From NCBI GenBank assembly GCA_029204225.1, contig CM055092.1, positions 10,817,806 to 10,881,805 of the forward strand: DNA of 64,000 nucleotides. The letters run 5' to 3'. The notes under the pieces are model-generated. The model did no database searches. It was not told where the DNA came from and saw nothing but the letters and a program-made list of their open reading frames with translations. This DNA comes from Diphasiastrum complanatum (Eukaryota > Streptophyta > Lycopodiopsida > Lycopodiales > Lycopodiaceae). Of this stretch, positions 1-15,654 are shown one piece after another. Each line of letters begins with the position of its first letter. The stretch's first letter is position 1. The translations under genes and the position numbers were made by a program.

Positions 1-4328
<4,328 letters not shown>

Positions 4329-7300
4329 AGAGAACTATGGTCTTGACAATGCTAATATTATTACTTTGCATTTCTTGAAGAGTGGCATACAATCAATGAG
4401 AAAAATGGTTATGGAAATTCATTCCTTCACTTTAAGCTTTTTGAGTATGGCTGAAAAGCCATGAATGCTTTGGATCAGAACACTTTTTGTAGGTTCACAA
4501 TTACAGTAACGCATCATTTTTGCAGCCTCAAAATATGTATGCAAGAGAGTGCAGAAATAAGTTGTTGCTTATGTCAAGCTTATTTTTGCATGTCTGCAAG
4601 CTCTCATGTTTAGGAGGGTGTCTTTAGCATAATCTCATCTACAGCAAGACATTGTCGTTGCCGGCTGGTGCAAAGGCCAGGCGAGAAACAATTTGCTGAG
4701 TGAACTATTTTGATAAATTTTTGACGACATTCTTATTTGTATAAAAGTAGTGGTATTTTTTTAGGAAATCAATGCTCTTATTTCAATTGTTCTCTGGCTG
4801 TGTTTTGTATTTGAAATGAGGCTGCCATGCTTGGCCCACTTACCACTGGCTAGAAATGCTTGCATAACTTTGTTGAGATTGGACACGGATCAAGCATGCA
4901 CTGAATTTTTAGTCTTAAAGCTTGTTTTTGGCCTTTAGAAGGGTTTTCTCAAGGTTGCTCTTACTCTAGTCCTTTAGTTGGATAATTGAAAAGCTCATAA
5001 TCTCTATTGGTTTTGCTGCAACCACGTTCTGGAATGAGGAAAGCTACTAAATGTGATTTTTATTTTATTTTTTGTCCCAAGTTGAGAACATTAATGGCTG
5101 AAAATGTTTTCGATTGTTTAGTTGATAATTTGTGTGTATATTTATAGAGGCTGTGGCTGGAAGTAACTCTCCCACGTGCAATAAGTAGTCTTCGTAAGCT
5201 GTATCAAGTCCCATCTCAGTTCACCGATAAACTGAGAACACCTATCTCATCATAGTCTAATGCATTGAGACGAGGTTTATTGTCTATATCCTGTAGCTGC
5301 ACCTAACGACCTATTGTTTGGGCATCACTAGTGACAGAAAGTATTCCTGCTCAGATCATCAGACAATGCCCATTGAAATATCTACATATGGAGATACTCA
5401 TATCTAACTAGCATCTAAGGAAGTCTTTGGAGGAAACTACATGTTGCAATGAAGACGCCACTCTCTGGCCCAATAACACGACCTCAAAGCATGAGCCATA
5501 TGTATCTAGCTTGCTTGCCTTGACACACAACTAAAGGAATGGGTTGTAAAGAGTTCCTAAATAGACATTGCAACATCCACCACTTTGAACTTTGATTTCC
5601 CATGTGTATCCAGAAAAGTCCAGTGATCCTCTCCTTGACTTCCGTGAGTCTCCTTGAGATGCAAGATATCACGTGACTGTCGTGGATTTTGTGATCTTTA
5701 GTTGGGAATGATTATTTCATGTTTTCAGCATATAGATTGTAGGTGTGAGTCACATTGGATATTCTGGATTGACGACACACCAACACTCAAAAAACATTAT
5801 ATGAGCTTTTTAGTGAGTTATTGATACTCACTGTCACTGATCAATAGAAAATTAAAAAACCCACACAACGCAAAAAATTCATAGATACTTGACAACATTC
5901 TCGTGCTCTCATGGACATTGGACTCACTTGAGACACTTGCAGATCCTCATCTACATTTGCTAGTGCAATATTTGATAGATCTATACTCACCCTATGCATA
6001 ATTGTCATCAGCATCTAGCGTAGTGAGTTTGGCCTAGTTGATGCTTGTTCAATCCACATGTAGTCCATTAGAGGAATTTTCAACTCCAAAAGGATTATAA
6101 AACGACCCCCAAATAGACTGTCAATCTAAAGGAATTGCTAACGGAAGTCGTTCTACACTGTGGTTAGATCATTTGGAGTTGAGGAGGCCTTGGGAGTGGT
6201 ATGGGCAAGCAAATAAACAATATTGTTTTATTTATTTTGATATTTTTCTATATCTTACATGACATTCCTTAAAGGGTCTTTTTGATATTGAGAACTCCTA
6301 CTCATTGGTAACATTCATCTTAATCATGTGTAGAGCTCTTTTAGCTCTCTTATCATATCCATGCTTGTATGCTTGATTCAAATTTGGAAATGCCGCTCAT
6401 TTTGTGTGGTTAGCTCACACAATGTAATAATTATAGTTAATGAAACAAGCATGAAACGTCAAGAAGCTTTGATTTTTGTGTTTTCAATAAATAGGATTTG
6501 ATTTTGCCATATTGCTATTGGGAAAAAAAAGAATTGATTGATTATGGTGTTCTCTTCTAATTTTTTTGAAAACCTTTGAAGGTAATTTATAAAGCATCCA
6601 CTGCTGTTACTAAATTTTTGTGTTTATATCTTTTAGCTTGTTAAACAAAAAATGGAAAAGTGTTCCATTTTATCAAAAAAATTCCTAAGTTTTCGAGAGC
6701 ATTGAAGCACATAAGATAGAACTTGGAGAAAAGAACTGTAGACATTTTGATATTTGGATAGTTAGATCAATTTATCTCATAGATCCAACTACAAAGATCA
6801 TTTCTAGATTTTCAAACTCCTAGTTAATTCTTAGAATTTGTTTGCAATGCGGGTTGTTGGGGCATTGCCAAAGGTTAAGTTTATCTAAGATGCATGAAGC
6901 AATGAAGCGAACACAATTTAGGAGTATTTATAGATGTAAACAAATAATGAGATGTACTTCAAAAAAAATCTATAAAATCGAATACACAAAAATATGACAT
7001 CATTCAATTGTAATACATCAACATTGAGAATTATTGTTATAGAGCTTAAAAGTAAAGGTATGTTGAAAGCTATTGGGAATTTAAAAGAAGAAGCATGAAT
7101 ATTGTTTCTAAATTCAAACTTCTCAAAAAAAAAAAAAAACATAAATGATCTCCTAAAAACAATGCAGATGATCTGTCTTCAAGTACAATATTGATTTTAA
7201 GCTTTTCAAATTGTAGGTATGTTTTCATGTGATATTTGAATTTGATTAAGTTGATTATGGCATGTAGTTAGCCTCCAGAGACCATTTTGAGATGCGACAA

Positions 7301-7740
7301 TTGTGTTGGGTGCATGTGATCATTCTGGAATTAGTCATAGGGCATACACTATTATGTTGAAATTTGTAGGAGAGGCCTTTGAACATGTGAAAATAAAAGA
7401 GTTAACCCTTCCTCATCCATTTCAAATTAGAAAGGCAAGATGTAGTCATGACTAGGGGATCTAAGGGATGGCACTACTTAACTTATAGGTGAACAATTTG
7501 TGAGAGTGGAAAATTCATAATATAATGAGTCCAACAAGTCATTTTTAGATATAAACAAAGTTGTGGCATGTGAAAATTATGCAAGATTTAGCTTGATAAT
7601 TTTACATTTTGATGTACATATGTAAATCACACATGTGTGGAGCATGTTCCCACGTGTGAGTAGTAGTTGCATTAGCTAATTCATGTTTTAGAATAGCTTG
7701 TTTTTCAAAGTAATGTGAAACTAGACAAGAGCTAGTCATG
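4329..7740. other. RPS3 3' flank and intergenic DNA, no gene seen
   Basis: No coding region is supported here. It contains short A-runs near 7125 and one short repeat at about 6368-6403 that recurs at 30623-30658. The 3' untranslated region and polyadenylation site of RPS3 probably lie in the first few hundred bases. Confidence 0.5.
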
Positions 7741-7888
7741 TAGAAGCATGCCAAGTGTCATCATGAGGTTGGGCCAAAATCCACTCATGACTCAAATCAC
7801 AATGCATGTCTAGGATAGGCAAGACATCCATCTTGAGTCCTATGAGGTGTGGGCACGTCCTAGATTGTAGGGATGCAAATTGGCAAGT

Positions 7889-7890
<2 letters not shown>

Positions 7891-7970
<80 letters not shown>
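7891..7970. repeat. (TC)40 microsatellite
   Basis: Uninterrupted TC dinucleotides for about 80 bases. The matching point of a related LTR (58560-58575) also carries a short TC/TA tract, so the array probably grew inside an LTR. Similarity to that other LTR stops on the low-coordinate side of the array. Confidence 0.98.
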
Positions 7971-7973
<3 letters not shown>

Positions 7974-7974
7974 T

Positions 7975-8663
7975 CTAATCATCAACTCTGAGGAGTCAGA
8001 TACAATGAAACCAGTTTTGGTCATTTGATCTCTATCTGTGTTGATGATCATTTGTCATATCATCTATGTATAGTTGTTGGATGATCTTGTGTTATTCTAT
8101 TTTACAATTACAAGATTGTTAACAACTATTTAATTAATCAATAGATCGGCTATTGATGGAGCATGAAGACATAGACAGGCTATACGTGAAATCCTATGTA
8201 AATCTACAGTTTGTTGTATTTTTTTTCTCTCTCTTCGGTCTCTCACTTCACATTTTTTGACTTTTCCAGAAGTGGTCGGAATGATCGAACTTCGACGTAG
8301 AACGCATTGTCGCATTTTGGGAAAATTTGAAGAAGCCAACAAATAGTTCATTTGTTGATGTAGACTGAATTGTCACATTTTGGAAAAATGTGAAAAAGAT
8401 GACAAATAGTTCATCTGTTAAAGTAGACTGAAGTGGCATTTTGGAAAAATGTGAAAAGCTGACAAACAATTCATTTCCTCAAACAGTTTGTTGGAAACGT
8501 CACATTTTTTGCAAGTTGGAAAATTGCGACTGTGAGACAAACACTTCATTTCTGCAGACTGTTGCGGAAAACAGTTCATTTCTATAGACTGCTTTGAGAG
8601 AGTGATTTACATAAGTGAAAAGGAGAGTTGTTAGGATGAGCAGGAGAAAGATTAACTCCAACA
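7975..8663 (-). repeat. Copia 3' LTR remnant (truncated)
   Basis: On the minus strand, a polypurine tract (AAGGGGGAG, 8664-8672) is followed at once by TGTTGGAGTTAATC, the start of an LTR. The LTR is related along its length to the one at 58123-59411: both share the TGTTGGAGTT start, the fluorescent-like run of U3 repeats ending in ACAGTTCATTT-type units, and the segment around GATTAATTGA. It holds about three imperfect repeats of 60-65 bases (8280-8480) containing TTTTGGAAAAATGTGAAAA. The far end is lost beyond the TC microsatellite. Confidence 0.75.
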
Positions 8664-8673
8664 CTCCCCCTTA

Positions 8674-9800
8674 AGCTTACTACTATGAATATGAGTTAAT
8701 ATTGAGATTTAACATATCTACTAAAGTAGAATGTTTATCTCTTGACAATGGTTTTGTCAAAATATCAGCCAACATACTGTCTGTATGACAGTAACTTAGT
8801 ACAACATCTTTATTATGAACTTTCTCTCTAATAAAATGAAACTGAACTTCTATGTGCTTATTTCTAGTATGAGTTCGTGGATTCATAGATAGAGCTATGC
8901 AGCTCAGATTGTCGCACTGGAGTATAGTTATCTTCAATACTCTTTGTAGAGCCTTCCAATGTTGTAAGCCTGGATTGGACATGTATTGTGACAGTGTGCT
9001 TACTACATATGCTAGATCAGGTCGTGTGCAGATCATAGAATACATTAGAGACCCGATTATTGACTGATTAGGGTATTTGCCCATTTTTTCCTATTTTGCT
9101 TGAGTTATGGGGCACATGACTTTGGACAGTTTGGATCCTGGATCCATAGGTGTGTCTATCGGCTTACAGTCCTCCATGCCATATCTGCGAAGTACATTGG
9201 TTAGATAGGCTTTTTGGCTTATAGCGATCCTTTTGCTTGCGCGATCTCTGATGATCTCCATACCAAGTAGGTAATGAAATGGGCCTAACTCAAATTCTGA
9301 TGAAAGCAAAGATTTTGTTTCATACAATAATTGATTTGAATTGCTGATAATTAATGAATCATCAACATACAATGCTATTATGACATAGCTTGACCCTTCA
9401 CACGTGAGATATAGATTTCAGTCTGCGGAGCATCTGATAAAGTTGTGTTGTGATTGATTCTTTCATACCAGGCCCTAGGAGCTTGTTTGAGGCCATAAAT
9501 TGCTTCTACAATTTACATACCATATGCTCTTGGCCTTAAAGGACGTAACCTTCTAGTTGATAAATGAAAATGTCTTCTTGTATATATCCATGAAGGAATG
9601 TTGTCTAAACGTCCATCTGATGAATGTCTAGATCTTTGCAACAACTATAGCCATCAAAATTCGGATAGATTGATGCTTTACCACTGGACTAAAAGTGTCA
9701 GTGTAATCTATTCCATAAACTTGCTCGTATCCTTTAACCACTAATCGAGCTTTCCATTTGGTGTTAGCGCAAGTATCTACTGGCTCTCTGTTCATTGATT
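8674..9800 (-). pseudogene. Ty1/Copia reverse transcriptase and RNase H fragment
   Basis: Reading on the minus strand from about 9790, the translation gives [20 protein letters not shown], then after breaks LYVDDSLIISNSNQLLYE, which holds the YVDD catalytic motif of reverse transcriptase. It continues through YLLGMEIIRD, and TPMDPGSKLSK to SLMYSMICTRPDLAYVVSTL. RNase H follows as CDNLSCIALSMNP and HTRNKHIEVQFHFIREKV, ending in a stop next to the polypurine tract. Several stops and frameshifts break it. About 100 residues between QRVLK and ITILQCDN that Copia elements normally have are missing. It is an old, dead copy whose upstream part resumes at 15655-16345. Confidence 0.9.
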
Positions 9801-10887
9801 CACCAACTATGTGTGCTCGGATTCTACTTCTTCAATGTTATCACTAGAATCCCCTTTTCTCTACTAAACTGCTAGCGCCTCTTCTTCTTCTATTTGCGGG
9901 ATTTTACCTTGTTTGCTGCTATTCTTCTGACAGAGAGTCTGCTAAGCAACGATTCTACCTGTTAACGGGTCTGCTATGGCTTCTAGTGGTTGTCTCTGTT
10001 AGTATAATGGTAGTGTGTCTCGCTTGTCAGTGGCACACCTATGATCTAATTCGATTCTTGATTGGCAATGGTAGCTCATCTTGGATAGAGATCTATCAAG
10101 ACTCATTTTCCTACTTTATACAGACTATTTTAGTTCTTTCTTTATTGTTACAATCTGTAGATTGTTACTAGACTAATCTATAGAAACATCAGAAAACTAA
10201 ACTAAATCTACTCTTACTAGAATCATAGAATCAACACAAACTCTTTAAAACTGAAATCACTGATCCTACAAAGTGCTTCTTACAACTCTTACATTCTCTT
10301 CTTAATCAAATTATCAGTATTAGAGAATTGCATGGTTGTTTGAGATGCCTAATCGGCTTTATGACGCTCCTCGGCGATCTATGTGATATATGCAGTGCGC
10401 TACTCCTTTCCAGTCTGATATCTCTCATAACTTGATGCTAACACAAATGGGAATCCTACAAAGTCATTGTTACAACTGTCACTCAACAGTTGTAGCAAGA
10501 ACTCCTCAGGGAGCCAATAACTAAGAAGCATTTGAATTGAGTAGAATGATGGATCAGCCTCCAAGCCCTGCACATGTACTTGATACTAATCCCAAACCAA
10601 TCCTTAACAGAGAAATAGACAACAACAAACACATTTATACATCAGTACCCAAACTATATGCATGAAGATGGAGCATGGAAAGAAATGCAAATAGTAGAAT
10701 CTTCACTTCAAGGAGCAACAACATTTTAGTACATAATACATGCTATGAAACTCGTGGTGGAGGCCTCTATCTATATCCACGAGCTGTAGAACTCAATTGT
10801 ATCTTATTTTGGAGTCCACCTCTTGCAACGAAGTGAATCCCAATCTATAATGATTTGAGTTCCACCTCTTACTTGATAATAGGAGGC
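9800..10887. other. DNA inserted in the Copia RT, origin unclear
   Basis: The Copia RT reading breaks near 9800 and resumes near 15655. This segment, with 15453-15655 on the other side of the young LTR element, therefore looks like an older insertion. It includes a tRNA-Asp-like stretch near 9992-10066. No open frame, LTR border or terminal inverted repeat was recognised. Confidence 0.4.
9992..10066 (+). other. tRNA-Asp-like degenerate sequence, possible SINE head
   Basis: The run CTGTTAGTATAATGG resembles the A-box end of eukaryotic tRNA-Asp. A TTGTCA anticodon-loop-like stretch follows, then AATTCGATTC in the place of the B box. The acceptor stem does not pair, so this is not a working tRNA gene. 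It could be the 5' head of a tRNA-derived SINE or chance similarity. Confidence 0.35.
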
Positions 10888-11588
10888 TGTGAAGAATTGC
10901 CAAAAATTGGCAAATCTAGCTTGATCAAAAACCATGTAGAATAGTGTAAATTGTGTACACAAGTGGGTCCCACACATGTGAGGCCATGATGCCACATGGG
11001 AAACCCATCCTAATGTAGGTTAGGTCAAGTCAAGAGAGTTGGTCATGTCTATTTGGTGGTCATCCCTACTTTATAGGACCTACACCTAAGTTTAAGGTGA
11101 AAATTTGACCAACTAGCTACCTACCAAGCATAACTCTAGGAAATAGACTAGGGTTTCATTTTAGGTCAAGGAGAGTGAGTTAACTTCCTTATTACATGCT
11201 GGAAATCCACCTAACTTCAAGAAGGAAGTCGAATTTGCTATGTATTCCCTCTCTCCATAGTGAGAAGATAGAAAATTTTTGGAGCTCATTGGCAATCTCA
11301 AGCTAGTTCACTATGTACATTGAGTTTTTGTGATCCAAATGAAACCAAATCAATTTCTACTTGTTTCTCAGGTTGAAGGCCGTACTACAGCCTGTAGTAC
11401 ACACGTGTGGGCTCGGATTTCAATGTTTATCAATGCTTTTGATTGTTAATGCTTGTTGTTTGTCAAATTGCCAATCTAGATCAACTTTTTTGTGTCTAGT
11501 TTTTTGATAGATTGTTAAGCAAGCATCCAATCACTCTTGTGGATCTTTTGTAGATCCATTTATGGTCCTAAAGTACAGTACTTTCACA
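10888..11588 (+). repeat. 5' LTR of the non-autonomous element
   Basis: It begins TGTGAAGAATTG and ends GTACTTTCACA, 701 bases. It differs from the 3' copy at only four positions that I could find. TTTATAGG near 11071 is a weak TATA candidate. Confidence 0.95.
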
Positions 11589-11600
11589 TGGTATCAGAGC
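11589..11600 (+). other. Primer binding site (initiator tRNA-Met)
   Basis: TGGTATCAGAGC directly abuts the 5' LTR, as in most plant Copia elements. Confidence 0.93.
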
Positions 11601-12023
11601 CAAGTACAAGAGCATAAGCCATTGATCTAATGCAAATCCATTTTTAGCAAGTTTTGGTGCTAAAAACTAGTATTGAGAGGGCAAGCTAGAATCTTGATTT
11701 TGGTGAGGAGATTTGATCCCAAACTTGGTAGGGGTCCAAATCCGTACTATCCACATGTGTGGGCACCTCTGAACCTGCATTTAATGCATGGTATTCATTT
11801 GATCCAAAAAAATTCAATTTGTGAGCTATTGGTGTAATTTTTGGTGGAGATCCTAGAATAATCTACCAAGATCATTTGCCATTGATTAGATTTGAATTTG
11901 TTTCATGGAATCTAATTAATCTAGGCTGAGATCAAGTCCTATTAAGGTTAAAAACAGGTCTTGAAAGTACACCAAGAAGGAAGAAAGAGATTAAGTCATT
12001 TTTTTGTCCAAAAATAGCCAAAT

Positions 12024-12371
12024 TTGGCAAGATTTGATTGTAAGTAGATTTCACATCATCTTATCTTCATTCCAACTTTGTGAGGGAGTGCTAGAACTGA
12101 GATTATAAGTCCATTTGTTGGATTAGAAATCTAATTTGAGTGAAAAACTACAAGAGAGAGACCTTAGTGAGTTTCTAGAGACAATCAAATCCATTTCTTG
12201 GCAAGATTTGTTTGAAAGTAGTTTTCACTTCATCTTATCTTCATTCCAGCTTTGTGAGGGAGTGATAGAACTGTGATTATAAGTCCATTTGTTGGATTAG
12301 AAATCAAATTTGCGTGAAACACTACAAGTGTGAGACCTTTGTGAGTTTCAAGTCAATCAAATCTATTTCTT
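12024..12371 (+). repeat. Two tandem 174-bp units in the element leader
   Basis: Two adjacent units (12024-12197 and 12198-12371) both start TTGGCAAGATTTG and share TCATCTTATCTTCATTCCA and ATTATAAGTCCATTTGTTGG. They differ at scattered positions. The second unit ends about 20 bases before the gag start codon, so the duplication lies in the untranslated leader. Confidence 0.9.
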
Positions 12372-12393
12372 GTTTGTAGAAGTCACTAGTAAG

Positions 12394-14550
12394 ATGGCAT
12401 CTGCTGGAGCATACCTTCTAGAAGCTAGTGAGAGGTTGAATTCTACAAATTATGCTATTTGGAAGGTTAGAATGGAGTCACTCTTAGTGCTCCAAGACCT
12501 TTATGAGTTCTTGATTGAAGATGAAGATGAACCTCTAGGTGCACAGGAGTTAGCTAGATACAAGAAGAGATCTAGGCTTGCACTTCATTGTGTGAAGATG
12601 AATGTGAGCAATGATTTGTTGAGAGAAGTATCAGCTTGTACTAATGCTAAAGAGGCTTGGGAGTCTTTAAAATCAATCTATGAGTCTAGCAACACTTCTA
12701 GAGTTCTTATGCTTAGAAATCAAATTTTGCAAAGCATGAGGAGAAGTGAGGAGAGTGCACAAGATTATGTACTCAGAATCAAGTCTCTAAATAGGGAGTT
12801 GGCTTCCATTGGAGATAAGATTCATGATGGAGAGCTTGTACAAATTGTCCTTAATGGTCTAGGAGATGACTTTGCAAATTTGGTCCAAAGTTTTGCCATC
12901 CAAGACGCTTTGCCAACTATAGAAAAACTTCACAGTGTATTAGTGGCTGAAGAGTGTAGGATGCTCCATGCAAAATCTAGGATGAGTTCCTTGAATTTGC
13001 AGGATGGTGATGAGAAAGCCAATTTCTCATTCAAGGGCAAAAAGAAGACCAATGGAAAGAAGAAGCATCCAAAGGAGGCCAAAGAAGAGGATGATGCATC
13101 AAGCTCAAAGGGCAAGTCAAAGCAAAAATGCTTCTTTTGTGGAAAGAAGGGGCATTATGCATCTAAATGCTACAAGAGGCTAAGAGCACAAGTGGAGGAG
13201 GACAAACAAGGAAACCTTGCAAAAGAGGAGGAGGAGGATGAAGTAGATGTATTCTTGATGGCATCTACATCCTCACCAACAAGCAATAGCAATTCAAGAG
13301 ACAATTGGTGGATTGACAGTGGGGCTAGCTCCCACATGTCTTGTGAAAAGGACTTTTTCTCAAACTTACACTCATTCAATGATGCTAAAAAGTTTGTCCT
13401 TACTGCAAATGATGAAGAGTGTAGGATAGATGGTGTTGGCACCATCTCTTTGTGTCTAGAATCCTCAAAATGCATGGATCTAGAAAATGTCCTTTATGTA
13501 CCATCAATCACCAAGAATATGCTTAGTGTTGGTTTACTCTTAGAAAGTGGTTTGGATGTCCACTTTAAGCATGGTGTTTGTTTCATCTTGAAGAATGATG
13601 TTTGCATTGCAAAGGGATTTAAGCATGGAAGATTGTTTAAGTTGGAAGCTAGTGTTGCTTTTGAAAGAATGAGCTTGGCAAAGGAGGAGATCACTCAAGA
13701 GGAGATCTTGGCAAAGTGTGATCTTGCTTGCATTGAGGAGGAGCATCAAAAGGAGGAAGATCTTGAGGATCAGCCTCAAAGCATGAGAGTTCCAAGGGAG
13801 TCCTCAATGACAATGGCCGAGTCATCGAATTGCATGCAAATTGTCCATTCAAGTGTGCATCTTGCAAGGGTGGTGAGCATTGGAGAGTCTACTATCTTTG
13901 AATACTTTTTGGAAAGTAGTAGTAGACATGAGGTGACTTGTTTCTTACCTTTAAGATTCATGGTGTTTATTACTTTGTATGACAAGACAATGAAATGGGC
14001 TGTTTTGAAATCTACATTTGTTGTTGATAAAGCGATTTCATTGGATAACTATTTTTGTAATAGTTTGAATAGAGTCATAAAAGATGAAACATCATTTGCT
14101 TTGAAAATCTTTGTGTTCACATGCTTTGTGCATGATCATTCCAATGTAAGGACCAAAGATTATCCTATTTCAATGATAGGAATAATGGTAGTGTTTTGCT
14201 CTTCAAGTAGAGATTGTAGAATCTACTTGTTTTCGACCAAAGAATTTGTCAATGGTGGAAATGTGATCTTTCAAGAGTGGAAGATTTGTAAACTTGAAGA
14301 AGCACCTTTGGATCAACACCTTATTCAATTCATTGATGTTTTGGAGTCAAGTCAAGTGGAGGATCAAGCTCAAGACCCGAGGACTCCAAGAAGAATCTTG
14401 AGTATCAAGATGGAGCCATCAAGGCTCAATCATATGGATCAAGCAAGGCAAGTTGTCTTTGGCAACATTATTTATGCACTTAATATTTTAATTGATGTAT
14501 CTTCAAGTGCACAAAATGCCTTGGAATCCATGGCTTGGCATGATGTATAG
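12394..14550 (+). CDS. Gag-protease polyprotein with decayed integrase tail, 718 aa
   Basis: Probable capsid and protease precursor of the element. The ATG at 12394 (MASAGAYLLEASERLNSTNY) is the first that fits the Copia Gag start. The open frame can be extended only with a TTG 24 bases upstream. Residues 1-200 are the Gag core (NSTNYAIWKVRMESLL, VQIVLNGLGDDFANLV). A lysine-rich stretch leads to a CX2CX4HX4C zinc knuckle at about 249-262 (CFFCGKKGHYASKC). The aspartic protease site DSGASSH is near residue 308, and a GAG-pre-integrase-like segment (ENVLYVPSITKNMLSVG) follows. From about 420 to 718 the frame stays open but only faint integrase traces remain, for example FTCFVHDHSNVRTKDYP and STKEFVNGGNVIFQEW, which recall the C-terminal integrase region. 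The catalytic D, D and E residues are not visible. RT and RNase H are absent. Confidence 0.85.
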   Translation: MASAGAYLLEASERLNSTNYAIWKVRMESLLVLQDLYEFLIEDEDEPLGAQELARYKKRSRLALHCVKMNVSNDLLREVSACTNAKEAWESLKSIYESSNTSRVLMLRNQILQSMRRSEESAQDYVLRIKSLNRELASIGDKIHDGELVQIVLNGLGDDFANLVQSFAIQDALPTIEKLHSVLVAEECRMLHAKSRMSSLNLQDGDEKANFSFKGKKKTNGKKKHPKEAKEEDDASSSKGKSKQKCFFCGKKGHYASKCYKRLRAQVEEDKQGNLAKEEEEDEVDVFLMASTSSPTSNSNSRDNWWIDSGASSHMSCEKDFFSNLHSFNDAKKFVLTANDEECRIDGVGTISLCLESSKCMDLENVLYVPSITKNMLSVGLLLESGLDVHFKHGVCFILKNDVCIAKGFKHGRLFKLEASVAFERMSLAKEEITQEEILAKCDLACIEEEHQKEEDLEDQPQSMRVPRESSMTMAESSNCMQIVHSSVHLARVVSIGESTIFEYFLESSSRHEVTCFLPLRFMVFITLYDKTMKWAVLKSTFVVDKAISLDNYFCNSLNRVIKDETSFALKIFVFTCFVHDHSNVRTKDYPISMIGIMVVFCSSSRDCRIYLFSTKEFVNGGNVIFQEWKICKLEEAPLDQHLIQFIDVLESSQVEDQAQDPRTPRRILSIKMEPSRLNHMDQARQVVFGNIIYALNILIDVSSSAQNALESMAWHDV

Positions 14551-14751
14551 TTTTTGGAGTGTGCTACATGACACATTTATAGAACATCTTGTAAGGGATC
14601 CTCTAAGAGGTGGTGAAAGATCCTTCATGGACATCATTCTCTATTGGAGTCTCAAAAGTTCCTTGTTTGTAGCTGGATTTTTTAGACACTTCTAAAAGCT
14701 CTCATTCATCTATCAAGAGAGTTGTAAATAGATCAAGCTAAATTTGAGGAG

Positions 14752-15452
14752 TGTGAAGAATTGCCAAAAATTGGCAAATCTAGCTTGATCAAAAACCATG
14801 TAGAATAGTGTAAATTGTGTACATAAGTGGGTCCCACACATGTGAGGCCATGATGCCACATGGGAAACCCATCCTAATGTAGGTTAGGTCAAGTCAAGAG
14901 AGTTGGTCATGTCTACTTGGTGGTCATCCCTACTTTATAGGACCTACACCTAAGTTTAAGGTGAAAATTTGACCAACTAGCTACCTACCAAGCATAACTC
15001 TAGGAAATAGACTAGGGTTTCATTTTAGGTCAAGGAGAGTGAGTTAACTTCCTTATTACATGCTGGAAATCCACCTAACTTCAAGAAGGAAGTCGAATTT
15101 GCTATGTATTCCCTCTCTCCATAGTGAGAAGATAGAAAATTTTTGGAGCTCATTGGCAATCTCAAGCTAGTTCACTATGAACATTGAGTTTTTGTGATCC
15201 AAATGAAACCAAATCAATTTCTACTTGTTTCTCAGGTTGAAGGCCGTACTACAGCCTGTAGTACACACGTGTGGGCTCGGATTTCAATGTTTATCAATGA
15301 TTTTGATTGTTAATGCTTGTTGTTTGTCAAATTGCCAATCTAGATCAACTTTTTTGTGTCTAGTTTTTTGATAGATTGTTAAGCAAGCATCCAATCACTC
15401 TTGTGGATCTTTTGTAGATCCATTTATGGTCCTAAAGTACAGTACTTTCACA
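14752..15452 (+). repeat. 3' LTR of the non-autonomous element
   Basis: 701 bases, TG...CA, ends at the GAGGC target duplicate (15453-15457). It differs from the 5' LTR by, for example, GTACATAAG for GTACACAAG and CTATGAACATT for CTATGTACATT. Confidence 0.95.
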
Positions 15453-15654
15453 GAGGCCTCTTTAAAAAAAACAGTCTAAATTACTAGCTCCCACATGGCT
15501 ATCCATCTTTCGGGAATTACCATGGGGCTCACAGAATATTCAATTAGCCTAGCACTAGTAATTCTTGTGCTCTTAGACTCCGCTCTCAACTTCATCTCTG
15601 CTAGAAACCATTTTTGGGTGATGAGACACTGCATCAACACATTAGGGGCATGAC

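Larger units (their letters stand above)
10888..15452 (+). mobile_element. Non-autonomous Copia-type LTR retrotransposon (gag-protease only)
   Basis: A complete 4565-bp element: a 701-bp LTR at each end (10888-11588 and 14752-15452), TG...CA termini, and a 5-bp target duplication GAGGC at 10883-10887 and 15453-15457. The initiator-Met tRNA binding site TGGTATCAGAGC lies directly after the 5' LTR, and a purine-rich tract (about 14740-14751) precedes the 3' LTR. I count four base differences and no indel between the LTRs, so the insertion is recent. The internal region has one long open frame and no reverse transcriptase or RNase H, so it must use enzymes made elsewhere. It resembles the described TR-GAG class of gag-only LTR elements, with protease and integrase remnants added. 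It sits inside older DNA that itself interrupts a Copia element. Confidence 0.93.

Noticed and set aside
7736-8051. Open frames of alternating Arg-Glu or Ser-Leu
   Set aside because: Translations of the TC microsatellite in different frames, not proteins. The same holds for 23094-23546.
10000-10066. Functional tRNA-Asp gene
   Set aside because: The acceptor stem and anticodon stem do not pair. Only box-like words remain.
12370-12393. Upstream extension of the gag frame from a TTG
   Set aside because: The ATG at 12394 fits the Copia Gag start, and the TTG lies in the repeated leader unit.
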